From: Leptodactylus fallax
Taxonomy: Eukaryota; Chordata; Amphibia; Anura; Leptodactylidae
Direction: 5' to 3'
NCBI GenBank assembly: GCA_947044405.1
Contig: CAMRHE010000054.1
Location: forward strand, 3,100,001 to 3,164,000
DNA: 64,000 nucleotides
A program made the position numbers and the translations under genes. Of this stretch, positions 43,650-55,600 are shown in pieces; position 1 is the first letter of the stretch, and every line of letters starts with the position of its first letter. The notes under the pieces were generated by a model that had not been told where the DNA came from, did not search any database, and saw only the letters and a program-made list of their open reading frames with translations.

Positions 43650-46600
43650 TACTTGGAGATGGGTCTGTAAGGGGTGCTAATCTAGTCTTTGGCCCAAAAG
43701 AAGTCAATTCCTGTTTCCAGAAAGTTGGAATGTAACCAGTAACTCCAATAGGTCCTAAAAAGAATAAGAAATACCATGTACCATTAAACCGCAACTAAAA
43801 TTCCGGACAAAGTTTGATTTACTGGCATTATTTGTGTCATTAATACATTTTGTAATATACTAACAAACTTTGGATAATTTCTGTGAAATCCTGCATTTTT
43901 CACTCTTTCCCTTGTTTCTGTATTGAGAACTGTTCTGGTTTCTGAATACATGTTAATGTGTATGGGAGTAGGGGCCGTGTAATATGTAGAGAATGGGTGG
44001 GGGAGGGTCAATTCAAACAGTTATATCTCGGACATTATAAATCGTACAATCATAAACTTGCTTTTTGTGTCATATGAAAAGATAGCACACTAGTGCTATC
44101 TAAATTATTTTCAGAGATATCACTGGTTGAAACCAGTCGGGATTGCGATTTTTATATCATATTATACAGCTCCTCTTTCATATGACACAAAAATAGAAAT
44201 CAGTTTCTGGTAAGCCCTCCATGACAACACCACAGGAGGTTGTATCTCCTCCCACTATTAGGGAAAGAAAAGCACACAAGAGGTTAAATAGCCCCTCCCC
44301 TTCCTCCCTTTTCAGTGTATTCCAGATGACCACTATTAGTATATCCTAAACCAAATATAGTCTAGCTAATGGGAGGGAAATCAGGGTGCTGTCATGGAGG
44401 GCTTACCAGAAACCGAATAACCGGCAAGTACTAATTCTATTTTGTCAAATGCCCTCCATGACCGCACCACAGGAGGAATGCCAGATAAGTACTCTGAGGG
44501 GGGGACTATCGCCTGCAGGACCTTCCTTCCAAAGGAGAGGTCTGATGTGTGAGAAAGGTCCAATCTATAATGTTTGGTAAATGTATGGACCGAAGACCAA
44601 GTAGCGGCTCTGCAGATCTGATCTAAGGAGGCATCCACCCTTTCAACCCAAGAAACGGACATGGCTCTGGTAGAATGAGCTTTAAGGTGTTTCGGGGGAG
44701 ATAAACCCTGACACACAGGCCTTACAAATTGCATTTTTAATCCAACTAGCAAGGGATTTCATTGACAGTTACTTCCCTTTGTTAGGGCCACAAAACTGAA
44801 TAAAAAGATTCTCATCATTTTTCCAGTCTGAAGAGGCTTTCAGATAAGAAAGGATAGGTCTACGGACATCTAGCCTATGAAACGATTCTTCCCTCTTATT
44901 AGACGGATGTTGTCAAAAGGAAGAATGATCTCCTGAGACATATGAAAATCGGAAACCACTTTTTGAAAAAAAAAAAAAAAAAGTAGGGTCAGGCCGAAAA
45001 ACTATTCTGTCCTCTAAAATTTTTAGGAAAGATTCTCTGATTGAGAGAGCCCGAATTTCATTAACTCTTCTGCCAGATGTTATGGAAACCAGAAAAGCCG
45101 CTTTCCAGGACAGTTCTTTTATATTAGCCTCAGCAATTGGCTCAAAGGGATGCAGCGTTAGGCCCTTAAGGACTATATTGAGATCCCTGCAGGCCCCAGT
45201 AAAAAAAATCTCTTAACCCAGCGTTGGTTAGCTAAGTCAGAATCAATAAGTAATGATACTTGTATCTTCAAGTACTAGGTTTTAGACCCTTATTCAGACC
45301 TGCTTGCAAGAAATCTAAGATTTGTCTATATTTGGATGGTTGATATCAGGAATACTACTGCCACACCAGGAAAGGAATTTCTTCCACACCTTACTATAGA
45401 TAGCATGGGTAACTTTTTTTCCAACCCGCCTGGAAAGTTTGAATAACCGACTCAGACAGTCCTCTTGATGTCAAAATGGAGATTTCAGAAGCCAGGCTGC
45501 TAACCGGAGTTTCTGAGGATCTGAATAAAATATTGGAACTTGATGTTGAAGGTCTGGAACTAATGGGAGTACCAATGGATCTGCTATTTTGAGACTGGTT
45601 TAGGAGACCAAACCACGCTCTCTTGGGCCATACTGGGGCTATTAGAATGACCCTCAGATTCTCTTTGATGATCTTTTGCAGAACCCTTGGAAGTAGAGGA
45701 AAAGCATATGCCAGAGTGAAATCCCAGCTGTGGGACAGGGCATCTACCCCTAGACCAGGTTCTTTTGGGATGAGTGAAGAGAACTGAGGAACCTTCGCAT
45801 TTTGACCATCGGCAAATAAGTCCACTTCTGGAGTTCCACAGATCTGGCAAACCTGCTGGAAAATTTCTGTCTTTAGACTCCAATCTCCTGGATTTAGATG
45901 TTTCCTGCTCAGAAAACAGTTTGACAGTTTGAAGAACCTTTTAGATGGAGAGCAGAGATGGATTTTAGGTGTCTCTCTGCCCAGGCGAATATCTGAGCTG
46001 AGAGAGCCTGGAGGTTCCGCCATTGAGTACCTCCCTGGTGGTGCAGGAATGCCACTACTGTCATGTTGTCTAACAATATCCTGACATGAGAGTCATTTAT
46101 CAATAGTCTTTTGCTTTTAGGGCTTCCCAAACTGCCTTTAGCTCCAGGAAGTTTGAGGAATGGCTGTGGAGAGCCTCAGGCCATGCCCCCTGAAATGATC
46201 TGAGAAAGGGTTGCTTCCCAACCCAATCTGCTTGCATCTGTAGTAATCTGAATTACTGGAGAGGAGTTCCAAGGAATTCCCTGCTGTAAATTTGAGTTCT
46301 TCCTCCACCATTGCAGGGAGACTTCTACACTGTGAGACACATAGATCATTTTGTCTAATGACAGCTGACTCTTGTCCCAATTTGATAGTATCAAGGACTG
46401 ATGAGCTCTTGAATGAGCTTGAGCCCAGGGAACCAGCTGGATACAAGTGGTCATAGACCCCAGTACAGATATTGCCTCCCTTATAGATACCTTTTGTCTT
46501 CCTTTGAAAGGCAGCAACTTTGGACTTTAGAGCCACTATCTTGTCTGTTGGGAGAAAGGACGTCTGCAGGTGGGAATCGAGCAGGATACCCAGAAAAATC

Positions 46601-49600
46601 CTGTGATACCTTGGGACTATATTGGATTTCTCCCAATTTATTACCCATCCCATTTTTTGTAAAGTCTGACACACTATCTGAACCTGATATTGGAGAAGAG
46701 AAATAGACTGAGCTACCACTAAGAGGTCATCTAGATAAGGGACCACTATCAGATTTTGTTTCCTTAGAAAAGCTACTACTTCCACCATCACCTTCGTAAA
46801 TAGCCTTGGGGCTGATGATATTCCAAAGGGGAGAGCCCGAAACTGAAAATGGAGTGCCTCCCCCCCATGCTGGACTGCAAACCTTAAAATTTTTTGGTAG
46901 AGAGGATGAATAGGGATGTGATAGTATACATCCTGAAGGTTGATGGTGGCTATAAAATGGTCTTTGCCTACCAGGAGAATTGTGGATTTTACTGATTCCA
47001 TCTTGAAACGATGATAAACTATGTAATTGTTTAGTGGCTTCAAGTTTATTATTATTCTGTACGTTTTTTTTTTTTGTTTATGTTAAAAAAAAAAAAACCC
47101 AAAAAAACAAACAAAACAGGCGGGAATAATGACCTTCCCCTCTCTCTAAGGAGGACACAGGACAAATTACTTCCATGTCCAGAAGTTTCTGGACACCTTC
47201 CATCAAAGCCAGGTGAAGCGTAGGAGATGGTATGGATGTAAACACTACTCTCTTGGGGGGGGATTAGGTTTTAAATTTTGCTATAGAATCTAGGATGTAC
47301 AGGTTGGATGATATTTCCTTCCAGGGTACGGCACACCTGGACAACCTGCCCCCTATCCTCCTGGTGTCATTTTTTGTCCCAGGATTGTTTATTGGGGTTT
47401 AAAAAAAAAAAAGAAGATATCCCCCCCCCCCCTAGGGTAACTCCATCTTCCGGTTTAACCCTTGGATTTATATTCAGAATTGTATCCTTGAAAGGGACGA
47501 AATGGCTGTTTTCTTTTGGAAGGTTTTAGCTCTGGAAGAGACTTTTTATCCGCTGCCTTTTCGAGCAACATATCTAATCCCTGACAAAAAATACTCTCTC
47601 CCTGGAAGGGAATAGCACACAGCTTCTGTTTATATATTGGGTCACCGGCCCACATTTTCAGCCATAATGCTCGGCAAGTAGTATTAGAGAGGACTCCAGA
47701 TATGGAGACAATCCTTACCGACTCTGCCGAAGCGTCTGCAAGAAAGCCAGTGGCCTTCTGTAGCAGCGGAATGGAGGATAAGATATCTTCCCTTGAGGTA
47801 CCTTCTCTAAGATGGATCTCAGGTTGGTCTAGTCATTTATACATAGACCTTGCCACACAAGTTGACCCAATATTAACTTGTAACAGGGCTGAAGAGCACT
47901 CCCAGGATTTCTTAAGGAGGCTGTCAGCTTTCCTATCTAGCGGGTCTTTAAGCTGCGATGAGTCTTCAAAGGGAAGCGTCGTCTTTTTCCCCCACTTTAG
48001 CCACCTGTATATCAATTTTTGGCACTTCCGCCCAACCTCTTGCCTGCCCACTAATAGGGACAGGAAAAAAAAAACACTGAAGAGGGAGGAAGGGAAGGGG
48101 CTATTTAACCACTTGTGTGCTTTTCCTGTCCCTAATAGTGGGAGGCGATACAATCTCTTGTGGTGTTGTCATGCAGGGCATTTGCGAAAAGCAAGTTTGT
48201 ATGTTTTATAATGTCCAAGATATAACTGTTTGAAGTGACCTTCCCCTACCCTCATTTTCTCTACTACACAGCCCCATTCTCCAGTACACAGTAACATTCA
48301 GTGAGAGGCAGGAGCAGCTCTCAATACAGAAACAAGAGTGAAAAAAATGCAGGATTTCACAGAAATTATCCAAAATTTGTTAATAAAGTATATAACAAAA
48401 TGTATTAATTACACAAATACTGCCAGAAAATCAAAAGCTGTCTGAAAGTTTATGCTTTAAATAGGATGCCATTTTTTAATCAATTACAATAAACCTTTCA
48501 AAGAAACATGGGTATACTGGCACATAAATATCTGCCCTTACCCCAAAGGACCATGTGGGCAATAGTTAATAACAGTAACTGATGAGAGTGACAACATTTG
48601 TCAAAAAGCATAATCCATTCATGTTTATTGGCATTGTGCCACCACTCACACCACAGTACACTTCCCAGAATGTATAAAAGGCCCATACAGTCTTGGTGCC
48701 TTCAGTTGTTTACATCTCCCATCAGATGCTGTATTAAGGCCTGGTTCACATCTGCATTCGGGTTTCCGTTCAGGGACCCCTGAACGGAAACCTATATGCA
48801 TAAAAATGCGGTTTACCTGGGACACCCACGGACTCCACAGACTATAATTGGGTCCGCAGATGTGAACCGGGCCTAAAGCGGTTTTGCCATAAGCATAACC
48901 ATATTTAAAATTTGTAGACAAAAGTTAAACATTTTTGCAAATATAATTAAAAACTTACAAGAGCTTTACAGATTTTCTCTAACCATCTTTGTGGCAACAG
49001 TGTGTTGTCTTGATCAGATGCCAATGGATAGGACCATGAATGCAGTGACTTTCTATGTCCTGGACTTGTCAGAAACCCAGCTATGATTTCCTTAGTGTAC
49101 TGGTTATCAGGCAGGGACACAACTTGCAGGAGAAGATAATCTGTCCACAATAACAGTTTCTGACAAGTCCCAGACCACAGAAAGTTCTTGCATTCATGGT
49201 TGGATACACTGGCAACCCCGTCACCAGTAAGATGGTTAGAAAAATGGGATTTTTTTTACTCAACGTAAAATCCTTTTCTCGTTATATTCACTGGGGGACA
49301 CAGCACCATGGGTACAGACCTGGTCACTAGGAGACAGACACTAGGGAAATGAAAGCTGTTGGCTCCGCCTCCAGACTATACCGTGCCACAGCACTGTGCA
49401 TGAACTCAGTTTGTACCGTAGCAGTTGGAGAGAGACACAAAAGGAACATGGAACCAACAACTCAATGAATACAACGAGAAAAGGATTTTACAGCGAGTAC
49501 AAAAATCCCATTTTCTCGCTTATTTCACTGGGGGACACAGCACCATGGGATGTCCTAAAGCAGTCTCAGAGGGTGGGAATAACAGCCATGCAAACCCTTA

Positions 49601-52600
49601 ACGCTCAGCCGCTTCCAGAAACTTACAACCCAAACTGGCATCGGCAGAGGCCACAGAATGGATCTGGTGAAACTTAGAGAAAGAGGATAAAGGACCAGTG
49701 GGATACTTACAGACCTGGGAAGCAGAAGACTGATGCCAGAGGCCCAGGGAGCTCAAACAGCTCTAGAGGAGAGAGCCGTCACACGGAAAGGCAGAGCCCT
49801 ACCCTTAAACTGATAGGTCTCCCTAATCTCAGACCAAAGCCATCGGAAGATGGGAGCTCTGGAAGCAGGTAGGCTCTTGCAAGGGCACTCGGGGAGAACG
49901 AGAAAAGTGTCCGAACAACAGAAAGGATCTGTGAGGGACAATATAGACACAAATTGCCCGGGCAACAAGCGGGCAGGGAAGAGCAAGCACTCACATGGAT
50001 GCCAGGGGACCAAGCAGAAAGAGGGCAAGACCAAGTCCTCGATGTGGAAGGAGGAAAAACCACCCTAAGAAAAAAAGACTGTGGCAGACGGAGGAAAACC
50101 TTATCCTTGTGGAGGACCAGAAAGGGAGGCTGCCGAAAAAGGGCAGCCAATTCGGGACCCATGCGGATGGAGGTAATGGCCACCAGGAACTTGATCTACC
50201 AGGACACAAGAAAAAAAGGGATATCTAAGGCTCGAGGGGGGGATCCTGAAGCACCTTAAAGACGAGGTTAAGATCCCACGGATCCAAGGGTTCCAAAGGA
50301 GCACAGAGTGGCACTCCTGTAGGGAAGTCTTTAAAGGAAAAAAGACTAAGACCTTGATCCAGACCCAACTGGGGAAGATCCAATGAGAATTGTTACTCTC
50401 CCAAAGGTGGACGTAAGCCTTCCACGTTAGATGGTAGATCTAAGCTATCTGGAATTTCCGGGCCTTGAGTATGGTAGGATAACAAACTCCGAAAAAAACC
50501 ATGACTCCTCAAACCTCGGATTCAACAGCCACGCCGTGAACGCAGCTGAGTCAAGGTGGGGTGGAACAGCGGTCCTTGAGACAGAAGGTCGACCAGCAGA
50601 GGAAGAGGCCAAGGAGCATTCGCCAACAAGAACATGAGATCCACGTACCAGGCCCGGCAGGGCCAATCTGGTGCCACCAGGATAGCTTGAACCCCCTTGG
50701 TCTTGAGATTCTGGAGGACCAGAGGGAGAAGAGGAAGCGAAAAACTGAACTCACAAGAGCATCAACGGTGATGGCTCAAGGATCCAGAGACCTGGCAATT
50801 TAGCGGGGGAAGTTGTGGTTCCGGCGAAGGGGAAAAGGTCAACATCTGTCACGCCACAGCGGGAGCACAGTTGAAGGAAGATCTGCTGATAAAGCGACCC
50901 TCACCCGGAGCAATATTTTCTCGACTTAAGTAGTCTGCCACCCACTGGTCCAGAAAAAGGTTGACCACAGAGAGCTGGAACGTGGCGCTCCACCCAAGGA
51001 AGAGATTGTGAGGCTTCTACTAAGGCCGAACGGCTCCTGGTGCCCCGCTGAGGGTTCAAGTAGGCGACCATGCAGGAGAGGTCAGACTGGGCTGTGACTA
51101 GATGTCCTTGCAGAAAAGAGGTCCAAGGAGACAGGGCAAACAAAATGGCCCTGGGTTCCAGCAGGTTGAACCAGAGGGAGGAATCTGCCTTGGACCACAG
51201 GCCCTGAACAGTCAAAGCATTGAGGACCACTCCCCAGCTCGGGAGACTGGTGTCAGTGGGAATCACCTACCAACAGAGGGGAAGAAGGACTTCCCTAGAG
51301 AAATTCCTAGGGAGGAGATACACTAAAGAATCTCTCAGCGAATCAAGGAGGAAAGAGAACCAGGCAGATAAGGCTGTCCGGGAATTTGTCCCTGCAAGCC
51401 GGAATCGTCAAGTGGACAGGACAACAGAGTAAGTGAATGAAAGGTACAACCTAGAAAGTCGAGGCCATCGTGCGCAAGACCCACATGCCGAAACGAAGAG
51501 AGCAAGGAGAGAACCTCCGAAGGTGGAACACATTGGACCTCAGGATCTTGGCCTCTGGGAGGAGAATAACCTGGAGCAAGTAGAGGATCAGGTCTCGGAT
51601 TCCATGAGCTTAGAGGGGACGAGACATCCTCATTGATGAGTCAGCAGAATCGGCAAAGAAGGACCAAGGTGAGCCACAAGCTGGTCAGATTGTCTGACCT
51701 GGAGGGGCTTCACCAGGAGGTAGTCCAAGTCTGGAAACACAGCCACACCTCTGGCGCGGAGGACGGCCATGAGAGACGCCATCACTGAGGAAAAAAAAAA
51801 CAGAGGGCAGAGGCCAGCCCGAGGGGGACAGTGACAACTGGAAAGGTCAAGGATCCACCGCAAAACGAAGAAACCGCTGACGGCACAGCGCGATGATGTA
51901 GATGGACGAAGAATTCGCCCATCTCCAGGGATGCCACCACAGACTGCATAGACTACAGCGGAACTTGCAGACATGGACGAACCTGTTGAGCCCTTTCAGG
52001 TTCATGATGGGACGAAGAAAGCCGTCCTTCTTGGGAATGGATAACAGGTAGGAATAGTAACCCAGGATATGCTCTGAAGCAGGAACAGAGACACTGACTC
52101 CCTGCTGCTGGAGATTGGAGACAGCCTGGATTGTCCGACGTAGGGAAGGCAAAGAGACTCCAGCGAAAGCTGGAGTAGCCGGACGATACCGCATCTCAGG
52201 CCCAATAGGCAGCGAAGGAGGACCGCAGGGAAAAACCAGCCAATACAAAGGAAACCCTGGCGAGCGAAGCCACCTACTTGCAGCAATACAATAGCAAGCA
52301 TTTAGGACAATGCAATGTATCAGTTCTGCATTGCAAACAATACAACAGAAGCGATCTGATCTCATTCCGAGGGATCACTGAGGTAGGCAAAGTCCGCTAA
52401 AAGCAGAATAAAAGCCTTGAAAAGCATAGCTATCACGGGGTCCACCGCGCTAGGCTGTTAATGATAGGAAGGGACACATGGCACGGCTCGCTGACAAGAT
52501 GTCCAGACAGGCCGGCTTGTGTTCACTAGTTACTGATATATAAGTACCGTGCGCTAACCAATTACACCACTGGTGCAACCTGCTTCCTTTACCTCGAATG

Positions 52601-55600
52601 TTCATCATTGCCAGCCAGGGAGAGCTAGAGACATGTGTCACAGCATAGCCTGGCAGAACTGCCCGAGCTCACCTTCCTCTTGGAGACACACCGGTCAAGG
52701 GAAGGGAGGTCCGACTTCTTAGTAGAAGACAGAGGACGGTCCAGAGAGAAGTCACTGTGCCCTCAAGATGTGATCAAACACCCAGTGGCAGAAGGAGATG
52801 TCCACATGAGAGGATGGATCCGGGTCCTCAGAGATTTGTAGGGTATCTCTACCACATGGATGACTCCTGTGTAGCAGCAGATATAGATAAGCCTAGCTGA
52901 AGCTCCGAGACGGAGTCAGAGGTGTCCCCAGGTAAGTAGACCGAGCAGGGGGAGGCAGGGATCCGCCTATCATGAGTTTAGTCCCTATCTGGAGAGTGCC
53001 CAGAGGAAGGGGTGGCGGACCGTGAACTGTAGCAAGGCTTCCTGGTCCTTTTGAGGGGATGGCTCCTGGAGCTGCGACAGGAACTATGAGGGTGTCCAGG
53101 GAGATCCCTAGAAGCCGCCGACTGAGCGGCAATCTGGGAAATCAGCCATTCCAAGTTTCCAGCACTGACTAGTTAAGTTTGGTAAGGACACCATGGCCAA
53201 GGTGAGGGAGGCCGCCCAATCCGGGGGATGGAAGAACCGGAGAGGGGTCAGGACGTTCCTGACTGGCTGATGCGGAAGGCAGAGAGAGCACATGGGCTCA
53301 GGCTTTCCGCACAGCAACTGTTTTTGATACAGCGGGTGCACGTATAAACACGTGACGGAACCAGAGGGGCGAGAGGGTGAGTGACAAAGCAGAGGGGGCC
53401 ATGGAAATTAGGGGTAAGCCAGGGGGTTAGCCTACCAGATCACAAAAGATGGCCACTCACCAACTGCTGCAGAGAGGGCTCCGCAGGTGCAATGTCTCCC
53501 AGGAAGCTGTGAGGAGAGTAAGAGGAATCCCCGCTGCCCCAGCAAGCCAAAAAGATAAGAAGCAAGTGAAAAGTGATTCTGAGGGAGAGCAAAGCCCTTC
53601 CCCTGGGAAAACAGGCTCAGTAACTACTGGGCAGGCTTGATGGCTTGCCAGGACAGCCCCCTGGACAATGGAAGGCCCCAGGAGGAGTCTGGATGCTAGA
53701 AAAGCCCGAGAAAGGGGCGGACCTAGTTGCGGCCTAGTTTCAGTCCCGACGGAGGCCTGGGAAAGGTACCGGGGGTACCGGGTTCTCTTCCCCCGATGGG
53801 AGCCGCTCGGTAGGAGCGACCAGAAGGCCCAAAAACGCCCCAGAAAAAAGGGGATTATTTGCTAAAATTTAAGGCCCAGCTCTGGGGGTCCCTGTGATGC
53901 CCCCCTAAACAGGACCCATGCTATTTCCCCCCCTGGGAGAGGCACTGAGAGGGCTGAGTGGGGCATGAGGTGGAGGATGAAAGGGGCTGAGGTAACTTTC
54001 ATACTCACCTGTCTGGCGTCTTCAGGCGCCACAGGGTCACCCCCTCGGTAGGACCTCGCACGTGGGAGTGGGGCCACTGGTACTCCAGCCGCTGGTGCGG
54101 CGAGTGGGGACTGGGTGACCGGCGAGGCTCTCTATTGCAGAGCGCTGCGCCCGCAGGAGGGTACGACTAGTGTGGCGTACACGCTGAAGACCCCCTGCAC
54201 CTGAAAGAAGAGTAAAAATAAAAACGATATAAGACAGAAGACCTGAGTCAAGTCGTGTCTGCCTCCTATGGACACTAGGTTTAAAACGGATTCATGCACA
54301 GTGGCTGTGACAGGGTATAGCCTGGAGGCGGAGCTAACAGCTTTAATTTCCCTAGTGTCTGTCTGCTACTGACCAGGTCTATACCATGGTGCTGTGTCCC
54401 CCAGTGAAATAAGCGAGAAATACATGTGACAGATACCGGATTTTAATAGCATATCAATTTCCCTTTAAGTAAAACCCTGAACACAGTACGGATCAGTGTA
54501 TGATAAGGGATAATATAAAATTACCTGCTGGAACAGCAAGAGGTTTAAGTGGCTGACTAATATTTGGCCATTGGTTAAAGGTATTCACTTCATCTTTATA
54601 CAGGTTACTTCCAGCACTGTTCTTAACAGAGATCCCTGAAGAAACAATGCATAAAATGTTAAGTTAATCTCGAATTATAAAAAATTATGTCAATATTCAG
54701 AAAGGATAGCTGCTCACATTGCCACTACATAAAACAATTGGAGTCTCCGTAGAACGACTTTTCTCTCCGCTAGTTTCAGTATAAAACCAGTGGAAATCCA
54801 ACGGACACCCAGCAGACACTAATATAGTCTATGGGGTCTTCGGGTTTCTGCAGATAGCCGGTTTTTAACAGGGTCTATGTCTTTTGGGTCCCCATGCAAA
54901 CCCGAACGACGGAAACCTGAACACTAGTGTGAACCTAGCGTAAAACAGCACAGGATTCACAGAAAAACCAAAATTCATTAGTAAAAGTAGTTTACAAAAT
55001 TTATTAATGACATAAATGCTGCCAGAAAAATCTAAATTTGTTCAAAAACGTAGGTACGCTTTAAAGGGTGCAGTCAAAGCTAAGTGAATCACCAAAAAAT
55101 AGCCAGTAATGTTGGCTAATCTCAATATCCAAATACAAAAACAAATGTTTCTAATAAAAGTAGCTCTTAAAAGGGTTACTTGTGAATATATATCTGTTTT
55201 TACATTTACTTTCTAAAATACAAAAATGAGATAAATGGTTGTACTGACCAGGCAAATACCTGGCATGTTTCAGGTAATGTTGCTTAGCCGACGTTCTCCT
55301 GGATGCTGCAGTTTCTTGTCGAGAGAATGAGGAGTGCACAGGTCTAGCACTACCATTGTCTTCCTTCAAGTCTAAAAGACTCTCAAAGCTGCTTCAGGAT
55401 AGAAAAATTGAACGATAAAAGTAAAATGAGAAATTGTGTGTGAATTTCATATCTGTACAATTCCAAAGGAAAGTAATAATTTTAAAGACTGAAGGTAGCT
55501 GCATATACTCTCACCCAACATTAGTAGGCCAATAATGGTCTGGTCAGAAATCGTTCTGATATAAATGGAACATTCTTTCAGCAGTATTTTATCTAGTCAT

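Larger units (their letters stand above)
44203..48192 (-). mobile_element. DIRS-type tyrosine-recombinase retrotransposon, element A
   Basis: Gag-, RT/RNase H- and tyrosine-recombinase-like frames lie in that order on the minus strand. Inverted terminal repeats are present: TCCTCCCACTATTAGGGA with AAAAGCACACAAG on the left, CTTGTGTGCTTTTCC with TCCCTAATAGTGGGAGG on the right. An internal complementary region at 44388-44478 joins sequence complementary to the left tip (GTCATGGAGGGCTTACCAGA) and to the right tip (AAATGCCCTCCATGACCGCA). This ITR plus ICR layout is specific to DIRS1-like elements, which replicate through a circular intermediate and integrate with a tyrosine recombinase without target duplication. 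About 4.0 kb, shorter than the usual 5-6 kb, so part of gag is probably lost. It sits in the large CILK1 intron in the sense orientation. Confidence 0.88.
43798..48470. mobile_element. Palindromic MITE family C, split by DIRS element A
   Basis: The left arm (ACTGGCATTATTTGTG, ATTAATACATTTTGTAATA, AACAGTTATATCTCGGACAT) is matched, inverted, by the right arm after the insertion (ATGTCCAAGATATAACTGTT, AACAAAATGTATTAATTACA). The uninterrupted MITE would be about 680 bp. Fragments of the same family lie at 54945-55065 and 58735-59040. Confidence 0.75.
49245..54424 (-). mobile_element. DIRS-type tyrosine-recombinase retrotransposon, element B
   Basis: Long inverted terminal repeats are plain: the left holds CACTGGGGGACACAGCACCA (49290), the right TGGTGCTGTGTCCCCCAGTG (54386). 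Inner ITR parts such as GGCTCCGCCTCCAGACTATA and its near-complement at 54316 extend the match to roughly 130 bp. An internal complementary region at about 49476-49550 joins the complement of the left tip (ACGAGAAAAGGATTTTAC) to the complement of the right tip (TTTCTCGCTTATTTCACTGG). RNase H (50901-51266) and RT (51847-52365) remnants lie in between. It is about 5.2 kb, G/C-richer than its surroundings, and all frames are broken. It belongs to a different DIRS family from element A: the ITR sequences are unrelated. Confidence 0.88.

Noticed and set aside
47702..48211. 169-codon plus-strand open frame
   Set aside because: Antisense of the DIRS element A gag-like region and right ITR; the minus strand carries the family motifs.
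49753..50304. Several overlapping open frames of 70-134 codons on both strands
   Set aside because: They lie in the G/C-rich body of DIRS element B and overlap each other in five frames; only the RNase H and RT stretches show family motifs.
52440..52640. Complete functional tRNA-Ile gene
   Set aside because: Only the 5' half matches; no B box or 3' acceptor strand follows within a plausible intron length.
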